Below the pieces are notes generated by a model that worked only from the letters and a program-made list of their open reading frames with translations, made no database searches and was not told where the DNA came from. The position numbers and the translations under genes are program-made. A stretch of DNA of 11,599 nucleotides. It comes from an uncultured Streptococcus sp. GTDB taxonomy: Bacteria; Bacillota; Bacilli; Lactobacillales; Streptococcaceae. This document shows positions 5,986 to 11,599 of the stretch, piece after piece (position 1 is the first letter of the stretch; every line of letters starts with the position of its first letter). The DNA is taken from the NCBI GenBank assembly GCA_900755085.1, contig CAAEFF010000174.1, positions 1-11,599 of the forward strand. The letters run 5' to 3'.

Positions 5986-6330
5986 GGGGTCGTTACGGAT
6001 TCGACAGGCATTATGAGGTATATTTTGCGACTCGTGTGGCGACGTTAACGCTCAGTTAAATATAACTGCAAAAAATAATAATTCTTACGCTTTAGCTGCC
6101 TAAACACCAGCAGGCGTGACCCGATTCGAATCGCTCGCGTTTGATGACAGGTCTTTATTTGAGCGAGATACGATCAAGCTTTGTCTAGTAGCTTGATAAG
6201 AGATTGATAGACTCGCAGTTTTTGGGCTTGAGTTATGTGTCGAGAGGCTGTTAAAACAAAACATAACCTATGGTTGTAGACAAATATGCTGGCAGGTGTT
6301 TGGACGTGGGTTCGATTCCCACCGGCTCCA
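5986..6330 (+). ncRNA. ssrA: Transfer-messenger RNA (tmRNA)
   Basis: A one-piece tmRNA of 345 nt (CCA not encoded). It rescues ribosomes stalled on mRNAs without stop codons and tags the product for proteolysis, working with SmpB. The 5' end GGGGTCG pairs with CGGCTCC at the 3' end with two G-U pairs, leaving A6330 as discriminator. The 5' segment GGATTCGACAGGCATTATG and the T-arm GTGGGTTCGATTCCCAC are the classic conserved blocks. The tag frame resumes at GCA (6068) and ends at TAA (6103). The region between contains the pseudoknot-forming sequence. There is no fragmentation or insertion at the 3' end, although ssrA is a frequent integration site. A tRNA gene follows after 11 nt. Confidence 0.97.
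6068..6103 (+). other. tmRNA proteolysis tag reading frame
   Basis: Resume codon GCA followed by AAA AAT AAT AAT TCT TAC GCT TTA GCT GCC and TAA. Tag: AKNNNSYALAA. The alanine added by tmRNA itself precedes it in the finished protein if the resume codon is counted separately. The C-terminal ALAA is the ClpXP-recognised end. Position 5 is Asn, where the pneumococcal tag as I remember it has Thr (AAT versus ACT). Confidence 0.9.
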
Positions 6331-6341
6331 TATATAATTTT

Positions 6342-6429
6342 GGAAGATTACTCAAGAGGCTTAAGAGGCCGTGTTGGAAACGCGGTAGGCGTGTAATAGC
6401 GTGCGTGGGTTCGAATCCCATGTCTTCCG
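6342..6429 (+). tRNA. tRNA-Ser (anticodon GGA)
   Basis: An 88-nt class II tRNA. Acceptor GGAAGAT pairs with GTCTTCC. The anticodon stem CCGTG/CGCGG holds loop TTGGAAA with anticodon GGA at 6376-6378, which reads UCC and UCU. A long variable arm forms GCGTG/CGTGC pairs, as expected for serine. The T arm is GTGGG-TTCGAAT-CCCAT, the discriminator is G6429, and CCA is not encoded. It lies 11 nt after ssrA with no promoter between, so it is probably released from a shared precursor by RNase P and 3' processing. Confidence 0.96.
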
Positions 6430-6437
6430 TTGTTGAG

Positions 6438-6467
6438 ACATCATTGTGTAGCAGTGGTGTTTTTTTG
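6438..6467 (+). terminator. Terminator after tRNA-Ser
   Basis: ACATCATTG (6438-6446) pairs over 9 bp, with three G-U pairs, with CAGTGGTGT (6452-6460) around a TGTAG loop. Seven T follow (6460-6466). It ends the ssrA/tRNA transcript 46 bp before dnaE. No convincing separate dnaE promoter is visible in 6461-6512, so some readthrough into dnaE is possible. Confidence 0.85.
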
Positions 6468-6500
6468 TACAAAAAAGAGTTCCAAAAATAGACAAGTGAG

Positions 6501-6507
6501 GGAGGAG
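6501..6507 (+). promoter_or_regulatory. Ribosome binding site that fixes the GTG start of dnaE
   Basis: GGAGGAG lies 5 nt before GTG at 6513. The first in-frame ATG (6552) is 13 codons inside the conserved N-terminus and has no comparable site, so the GTG start is preferred. Confidence 0.85.
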
Positions 6508-6512
6508 AAAAA

Positions 6513-9500
6513 GTGATTGCACAGCTAGATACCAAATCAGTTTATACCTTTATGGAAAGCCTTGTAACCATAGAAGACTATGTCCAAATGGCTAAAAGCA
6601 TGGGTTATGATGCATTGGGAATCATGGATGTAGATAATTTGTATGGTGCTTATGAATTTATCGAAGCCTGTCAGGACCACAACCTCAGCCCCTTGGTCGG
6701 TTTAGAAATTGGACTAAAAGTAGACAATGAAACAATTCCGTTTCGTATGATCTCCCTGTCAACGAAAGGCTACCAGAATCTGATGAAGATGTCGACCGTC
6801 AAAATGATGGGGAAAAACAATTGGGAGGATGTGAAGCACCTTACAGAAGGAGTAGTGGTCATTGTCCCAGCTCCTTTTGCTAGTGAAGACATACCGCTTG
6901 GTGTAGATTACTTCATCGGAGTTTTTGCCGATACACCGGACCAAGAGTTTAACCATCCTGTGCTCCCTCTTCATACTGTGCGTTTTTTTGAGGCTGGGGA
7001 CGTGGAAGCCATGCAGATGCTCGCGGCCATCAAGGACAATCAAAGCTTGACGGAAACAGGACCAATTGACCCTACAACAGTCCTAAAAACTCCTCAGGAT
7101 TTAATGAATAATTTTGCAGAGCGATTTCCACAAGCCATCACAAATCTTGAAAAACTTGTCCAAGGGATTCAATATGATATTGACACCCAGTTGAAATTGC
7201 CTCGCTTCAATCCTCAGAAACCAGCTGTTGAGGAATTGAGAGAATTAGCCCAAGCGGGTCTTCTTCGAAAGAACTTGACTAGTCCGCTCTATCAAGAACG
7301 TTTGGAGCATGAATTAGACATTATTCACCAAATGGGCTTTGATGATTATTTCTTGATTGTGTGGGACCTTCTTCGTTTTGGACGAAGTCAGGGATATTAT
7401 ATGGGAATGGGGCGTGGGTCTGCTGTAGGCTCACTGGTAGCCTATGCTCTAGAGATTACAGGGATTGATCCAGTGGAGAAGAACCTCCTCTTTGAGCGCT
7501 TTTTAAATGTGGAGCGCTATACCATGCCGGATATTGATATTGATATTCCTGATATCTATCGTCCAGAATTTATCCGTTATGTGAGAGACCGTTATGGAAG
7601 TTACCATGCGGCTCAGATCGTCACCTTTTCTACTTTTGGGGCCAAACAAGCCATTCGCGATGTCTTTAAACGTTTTGGGGTACCAGAGTACGAATTAACC
7701 TCCATTACCAAGCGGATTGGCTTTAGGGATACACTGACGACAGCGTATGAACAGAATCTAGCTTTTCGACAAGTGATTCATAGTCGAGCAGAATTTGAAC
7801 GTGGCTTTGAAATTGCCAAAAGAATTGAGGGCCAACCAAGACAGACCTCGATCCATGCGGCGGGTGTTGTGATGAGTGACCAGGATTTGACGGATCACAT
7901 TCCTCTCAAGCATGGAGAAGACATGTTTGTCACTCAGTATGATGCTCATGCGGTTGAAGCCAATGGTCTATTGAAGATGGACTTTTTGGGCCTGCGAAAC
8001 TTAACCTTTGTTCAAAAAATGAAGGAAGCCGTCTATGAAAAGTACCAAAAAGAGATCGTGATTGAAGCCATAGATTTAGAAGATCCAGAAACCCTGGCCT
8101 TGTTTGCTGCTGGGGATACCAAGGGGATTTTCCAATTTGAACAGGCTGGAGCTATTCGCCTTTTGAGACGTGTGAGACCCAATCATTTCGAAGAAGTGGT
8201 AGCGACCACCTCTCTCAATCGCCCAGGGGCTAGTGATTACATTGATAATTTTGTCAAAAGAAAGCATGGCCAGGAAAAAGTTGATATTCTAGATCCAGCT
8301 ATTGAAGAAATCTTACGGCCCACTTATGGGATCATGCTTTACCAAGAGCAGGTCATGCAGGTTGCCCAGCGTTTTGCAGGCTTTAGCCTAGGGAAAGCCG
8401 ATATCTTACGTCGGGCCATGGGCAAAAAAAATGCGACCGAAATGCACAAGATGGAAGACGATTTTGTCACGGGTGCTCTTAAACTTGGTCATACGGAAGA
8501 AAAAGCCAAAGAGGTCTTTGCGATCATGGAAAAATTTGCCGGCTATGGTTTTAACCGGTCCCATGCCTATGCCTACTCTGCCTTAGCTTTTCAAATGGCT
8601 TATTTCAAGGTCCATTATCCAGATGTTTTCTTTGATGTTATGCTCAATTATTCGAGCAGCGATTATTTGTCAGATGCTCTCCAGTTTGATTTTAAAGTCG
8701 CTCCATTATCCATCAATACCATCCCTTACAGAGATAAGTTCCAGGATCGAAAAATCTACTTGGGAATGAAAAATATCAAGGGACTCCCAAGAGATTTAGC
8801 GTATTGGATCATTGATAATCGTCCCTTTGAAAGTGTCGAAGATTTTATTTTACGACTACCTAATCAGTATCATAAATTACCTCTATTAACGCCTTTAGTG
8901 GAGCTTGGATTATTCGACATTTTTGAAAAAAATAGACGCAAGGTGCTTCACAATTTGCCGAATTTGTTTGTCTTTGCAGATGAGCTAGGCAGTTTGTTTG
9001 AGGATTCTAACTATTCTTGGACCGAAGCGGAAGACTTTAGCCAGGCTGAAAAATATGAAAAAGAAGAGGCCATTATTGGCATCGGGCTCAGTACCAACCC
9101 ACTGATTTCGATTAGGCAAACGAGTCCCTATGAGATCCAACCAATTTCTCAACTCATACAGGGAGAGCAGGCGCGCATTCTCATTGAGGTGCAAAGCATT
9201 CGAACCATTCGAACCAAATCGGGCGATCTCATGGCTTTCTTACAAGTCAGTGATACCAAGAAAAAATTAGATGTTACCCTTTTCCCTGAAACCTACAATC
9301 GATTTTCCTCTTTGATAAAAGAAGGTGGCTTTTATTACTTGACAGGGAAGGTACAGGAGCGTGATGGGCGCTTGCAGATGATTCTAGCAGAGGCACAACT
9401 AGCGACCAATGAGAAATTCTGGATCCAGTTGCTCGATCATCGTCAGGATCAAACGATTCTTTCTATCTTGAAAAAATATCCAGGTCCATATCCTGTGGTA

Positions 9501-9614
9501 TTACGCTATGAAGATGAGAAAAAAACTCTCCAATTGAAGGGCTATACAGTCCAGAAAAACAAAGAATTGGAAGATGAACTAAAGAATCTGGTTATGAAAA
9601 CGATTTATCGATAA
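6513..9614 (+). CDS. dnaE: DNA polymerase III alpha subunit DnaE
   Basis: A 1033-residue C-family polymerase, the DnaE of Gram-positives that extends RNA primers before handing over to PolC. Residues 1 to about 200 form a PHP domain lacking the usual metal-ligand motifs: the HxH position reads QLDTKSVY and the TDH position reads IMDVDN. The polymerase core shows GRGSAVGS (300-307), the catalytic pair D340/D342 in PDIDIDIPD, and the third catalytic aspartate D490 in MDFLGLRNL. NRPGASDYI and YGFNRSHAYAY are conserved thumb and finger segments. MKNIKGLPRDLA begins the tandem helix-hairpin-helix part, and an OB fold lies at about 887-970. Length equals that of streptococcal DnaE. There is no proofreading exonuclease domain. 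It starts with GTG behind GGAGGAG. pfkA follows 83 bp later on its own promoter. Confidence 0.97.
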   Translation: MIAQLDTKSVYTFMESLVTIEDYVQMAKSMGYDALGIMDVDNLYGAYEFIEACQDHNLSPLVGLEIGLKVDNETIPFRMISLSTKGYQNLMKMSTVKMMGKNNWEDVKHLTEGVVVIVPAPFASEDIPLGVDYFIGVFADTPDQEFNHPVLPLHTVRFFEAGDVEAMQMLAAIKDNQSLTETGPIDPTTVLKTPQDLMNNFAERFPQAITNLEKLVQGIQYDIDTQLKLPRFNPQKPAVEELRELAQAGLLRKNLTSPLYQERLEHELDIIHQMGFDDYFLIVWDLLRFGRSQGYYMGMGRGSAVGSLVAYALEITGIDPVEKNLLFERFLNVERYTMPDIDIDIPDIYRPEFIRYVRDRYGSYHAAQIVTFSTFGAKQAIRDVFKRFGVPEYELTSITKRIGFRDTLTTAYEQNLAFRQVIHSRAEFERGFEIAKRIEGQPRQTSIHAAGVVMSDQDLTDHIPLKHGEDMFVTQYDAHAVEANGLLKMDFLGLRNLTFVQKMKEAVYEKYQKEIVIEAIDLEDPETLALFAAGDTKGIFQFEQAGAIRLLRRVRPNHFEEVVATTSLNRPGASDYIDNFVKRKHGQEKVDILDPAIEEILRPTYGIMLYQEQVMQVAQRFAGFSLGKADILRRAMGKKNATEMHKMEDDFVTGALKLGHTEEKAKEVFAIMEKFAGYGFNRSHAYAYSALAFQMAYFKVHYPDVFFDVMLNYSSSDYLSDALQFDFKVAPLSINTIPYRDKFQDRKIYLGMKNIKGLPRDLAYWIIDNRPFESVEDFILRLPNQYHKLPLLTPLVELGLFDIFEKNRRKVLHNLPNLFVFADELGSLFEDSNYSWTEAEDFSQAEKYEKEEAIIGIGLSTNPLISIRQTSPYEIQPISQLIQGEQARILIEVQSIRTIRTKSGDLMAFLQVSDTKKKLDVTLFPETYNRFSSLIKEGGFYYLTGKVQERDGRLQMILAEAQLATNEKFWIQLLDHRQDQTILSILKKYPGPYPVVLRYEDEKKTLQLKGYTVQKNKELEDELKNLVMKTIYR

Positions 9615-9650
9615 AAACTATGGAAAATACGAGATATTTAGTCCTATTTG

Positions 9651-9659
9651 TGTTATAAT
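9651..9659 (+). promoter_or_regulatory. Extended -10 promoter of pfkA-pyk
   Basis: A perfect TATAAT (9654-9659) is preceded by TG at 9651-9652 in the extended -10 position. The -35 region 17 bp upstream (GAGATA) is poor, which extended -10 promoters tolerate. The leader is about 30 nt. I found no convincing catabolite-responsive (cre) site nearby. Confidence 0.65.
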
Positions 9660-9697
9660 TACGTAGAATGTAAAAGAAAAAAGGAGCAAACAACGAA

Positions 9698-10711
9698 ATG
9701 AAACGTATTGCTGTTTTAACTAGTGGTGGAGATGCCCCTGGTATGAACGCTGCCATCCGTGCAGTTGTTCGTCAAGCAATTTCAGAAGGAATGGAAGTTT
9801 TCGGTATCTATGATGGATATGCGGGAATGGTTGCTGGTAAAATTCAGCCCCTTGACGCCTCCTCTGTTGGAGATATTATTTCCCGTGGTGGGACCTTCCT
9901 TCACTCAGCACGTTACCCTGAATTCGCACAACGCGAAGGTCAATTAAAAGGGATTGAGCAACTGAAGAAACATGGAATCGAAGGTGTTGTCGTTATTGGT
10001 GGAGATGGTTCTTACCATGGTGCGATGCGCTTGACTGAGCTTGGATTCCCAGCTGTTGGTCTTCCTGGTACGATTGACAACGATATCGTCGGAACTGACT
10101 TTACAATTGGTTTTGATACGGCTGTCACAACTGCAATGGACGCTATCGATAAGATCCGTGATACTTCTTCTAGTCACCACCGTACTTTCGTTATCGAAGT
10201 GATGGGACGTAACGCTGGAGATATCGCTCTTTGGGCAGGGATTGCATCTGGTGCAGATGAAATCATCATCCCAGAAGAAGGATTCAAAATCGGAGATGTT
10301 GTTGAGAGCATCAAAGAAGGTTATAAAAAAGGCCGTACTCACAATATCATCGTTTTAGCTGAAGGTGTGATGTCTGCTGCTGACTTTGGTAACGCATTGA
10401 AAGAAGCAGGTGATGAAAGTGACCTTCGTGTGACCGAGCTTGGTCATATCCAACGTGGTGGTTCTCCAACTGCGCGTGACCGTGTCCTTGCATCACGAAT
10501 GGGTGCTCACGCCGTTAAACTTTTGAAACAAGGTATTGGTGGTGTAGCTGTTGGTATTCGCAATGAGAAAATGGTGGAAAACCCAATCCTTGGTGATGCA
10601 AAAGATGATGCTCTCTTTAGCTTGACGGATGACGGTAAGATTGTAGTGAATAATCCGCATAAAGCAGATCTTGGTCTTGCTAAATTGAACCGTAGCTTAT
10701 CATCTATTTAA
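9698..10711 (+). CDS. pfkA: 6-phosphofructokinase (ATP-dependent)
   Basis: The 337-residue cytosolic enzyme phosphorylates fructose 6-phosphate to fructose 1,6-bisphosphate with ATP, the committed step of glycolysis. The group A bacterial PfkA layout is clear: SGGDAPGMN at 9-17 (ATP binding), GGDGS at 101-105, and the catalytic PGTIDND at 123-129 with D127 as the base. TSSSHHR, MGRNAGDIA (substrate binding) and GHIQRGGSPTARDR follow. Asp103 followed by Gly104 is the ATP-type pattern, not the pyrophosphate-dependent one. AAGGAG lies 11 nt before the ATG. Codons are strongly biased (CGT for Arg, GGT for Gly, GAA for Glu) as in very highly expressed genes, unlike dnaE just upstream. pyk follows after 65 bp with no terminator, so the two are probably one transcript. 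Confidence 0.98.
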   Translation: MKRIAVLTSGGDAPGMNAAIRAVVRQAISEGMEVFGIYDGYAGMVAGKIQPLDASSVGDIISRGGTFLHSARYPEFAQREGQLKGIEQLKKHGIEGVVVIGGDGSYHGAMRLTELGFPAVGLPGTIDNDIVGTDFTIGFDTAVTTAMDAIDKIRDTSSSHHRTFVIEVMGRNAGDIALWAGIASGADEIIIPEEGFKIGDVVESIKEGYKKGRTHNIIVLAEGVMSAADFGNALKEAGDESDLRVTELGHIQRGGSPTARDRVLASRMGAHAVKLLKQGIGGVAVGIRNEKMVENPILGDAKDDALFSLTDDGKIVVNNPHKADLGLAKLNRSLSSI

Positions 10712-10776
10712 TTTCATTTCTTAATTTCGTTAACATGTCTTAAAAAGACAGATATATAAAAAAGGAGTCGTATATC

Positions 10777-11599
10777 ATGAACAAACGTGTTAAAATCGTT
10801 GCAACTTTAGGTCCTGCGGTCGAAATCCGTGGTGGTAAGAAATTTGGCGAAGATGGATACTGGGGCGAAAAACTTGACGTTGAAGCTTCAGCACAAAATA
10901 TTGCTAAATTGATCGAAGCTGGTGCTAATGTTTTCCGTTTCAACTTCTCACATGGTGACCATGCTGAACAAGGTGAACGTATGGCAACTGTTAAACGTGC
11001 AGAAGAAATCGCTGGTAAAAAAGTTGGTTACCTTCTTGATACAAAAGGTCCTGAAATTCGTACTGAATTGTTCGAAGGTGAAGCAAAAGAATATTCATAC
11101 AAAACTGGTGAAACTCTTCGTGTTGCGACAAAACAAGGAATTAAATCAACTCGTGACGTTATCGCTTTGAACGTTGCCGGAGCTCTTGATATCTTTGATG
11201 ATGTTGAAGTTGGTCACCAAGTATTGGTGGACGATGGTAAATTGGGTCTTCGTGTTATCGAAAAAGATGCTGCTAAACGTGAATTTGTTGTTAAAGTTGA
11301 AAACGATGGTATCATCGCAAAACAAAAAGGTGTAAACATTCCTAATACAAAAATTCCTTTCCCAGCTCTTGCTGATCGCGATAACGATGATATCCGTTTC
11401 GGTTTGAAACAAGGAATCAACTTCATTGCTATCTCATTTGTACGTACTGCAAAAGACGTTCAAGAAGTTCGTGCAATCTGTGAAGAAACTGGTAACAGCC
11501 ACGTTCAATTGTTTGCGAAGATCGAAAACCAACAAGGTATCGAAAACTTGGATGAAATCATTGAAGCTGCTGACGGTATCATGATTGCTCGTGGTGATA
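10777..11599 (+). CDS. pyk: Pyruvate kinase, N-terminal part
   Basis: The frame opens at ATG 10777 behind AAAGGAG (10760-10766, spaced 10 nt) and stays open to the window edge, giving 274 codons; the rest lies outside. The enzyme converts phosphoenolpyruvate and ADP to pyruvate and ATP, the last glycolytic step. The start MNKRVKIVATLGPA is the family N-terminus. RFNFSHGDH carries the substrate and potassium contacts, DTKGPEIRT follows, the B domain (about residues 89-190) includes VLVDDGKLGLRV, and the active-site lysine lies in FAKIENQQGIEN. The visible part ends in IARGD, the metal-binding loop of the active site. After GPA there is an EIRGGKKFGEDGYWG stretch, longer than in many bacterial enzymes; I recall it from streptococcal pyruvate kinases. 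Codon use is strongly biased, like pfkA. Confidence 0.96.
   Translation, partial: MNKRVKIVATLGPAVEIRGGKKFGEDGYWGEKLDVEASAQNIAKLIEAGANVFRFNFSHGDHAEQGERMATVKRAEEIAGKKVGYLLDTKGPEIRTELFEGEAKEYSYKTGETLRVATKQGIKSTRDVIALNVAGALDIFDDVEVGHQVLVDDGKLGLRVIEKDAAKREFVVKVENDGIIAKQKGVNIPNTKIPFPALADRDNDDIRFGLKQGINFIAISFVRTAKDVQEVRAICEETGNSHVQLFAKIENQQGIENLDEIIEAADGIMIARGD

Noticed and set aside
6308..6429. Integrated element at the 3' ends of ssrA or tRNA-Ser
   Set aside because: These are frequent attachment sites, but both 3' ends are intact, no duplicated end segment or integrase is present, and housekeeping genes follow immediately.
6270..6491. Plus-strand open frame of 73 codons
   Set aside because: It lies across the tmRNA 3' end and the tRNA-Ser and has no ribosome binding site; the RNA genes explain the sequence.
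6251..6535. Minus-strand open frame of 94 codons (contains GFEPTH and GIEPTS)
   Set aside because: It is the antisense of the tmRNA 3' end and tRNA-Ser; such GIEPTS/GFEPTH peptides are a common misannotation opposite tRNA T-arms.
9615..9697. Catabolite-responsive (cre) site upstream of pfkA
   Set aside because: Glycolytic operons in lactic acid bacteria can have one, but no sequence here fits the cre consensus well enough.
9944..10342. 132-codon open frame opposite pfkA
   Set aside because: Low-complexity Ser/Thr/Asp-rich shadow of the strongly biased pfkA codons, with no ribosome binding site or family resemblance.
10736..10750. Small hairpin TGTCTT-AAA-AAGACA between pfkA and pyk as a terminator
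   Set aside because: Only 6 bp and AT-rich, with no T run after it. More likely an incidental or mRNA-processing structure; pfkA and pyk probably stay on one transcript.
10922..11426. Open frames on both strands inside pyk (10922-11170 plus; 11146-11412 and 11214-11426 minus)
   Set aside because: They overlap the well-supported pyruvate kinase frame that runs from 10777 to the window edge.

Overview
This window looks like ordinary chromosomal core genome from a low-GC Gram-positive coccus, almost certainly a Streptococcus, probably a viridans species of the mitis/sanguinis type. The evidence is the 369-residue RpoD, the 1033-residue DnaE, the alanine-rich tmRNA tag ending in YALAA, and the gene order rpsU/mscL/dnaG/rpoD and dnaE-pfkA-pyk. 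Species assignment is an inference from remembered homologues, not from a search.

Left part (1-4188): the end of rpsU with a UUCG-loop terminator; mscL on the minus strand with its own promoter and a terminator facing rpsU; then dnaG and rpoD, only 2 bp apart, followed by a MIP18/SufT-like iron-sulfur assembly gene. This is the macromolecular-synthesis operon (ribosomal protein, primase, housekeeping sigma factor) with an inverted mscL between rpsU and dnaG. Between rpoD and the SufT-like gene lies an array of 49-bp repeats (two full copies and one partial). Each copy carries a GTCC-AGT-GGA hairpin followed by five T, and the first hairpin overlaps the rpoD stop codon. It is the least ordinary element in the window.

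Middle (4189-5938): a self-contained two-gene ABC cassette (ATPase plus six-segment membrane protein) with a near-consensus sigma-A promoter and a strong terminator. Its substrate cannot be read from the sequence.

RNA block (5942-6467): a strong promoter, the tmRNA gene ssrA encoding the tag AKNNNSYALAA, then 11 nt later a tRNA-Ser(GGA) and a terminator. The two RNAs have no promoter between them, so they are probably made as one precursor.

Right part (6513-11599): dnaE (GTG start; replicative polymerase DnaE with an N-terminal PHP domain that lacks its metal-ligand motifs), then the glycolytic genes pfkA and pyk. pfkA has an extended -10 promoter. pyk follows after 65 bp and is cut off by the window end after 274 codons. 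pfkA and pyk show the strong codon bias of highly expressed genes, unlike dnaE and dnaG.

No mobile element, CRISPR array, prophage or toxin-antitoxin gene was seen. I did not find a convincing new multi-gene system. The points most worth checking are the repeat array after rpoD, the tmRNA/tRNA-Ser precursor, and the variant tag peptide.
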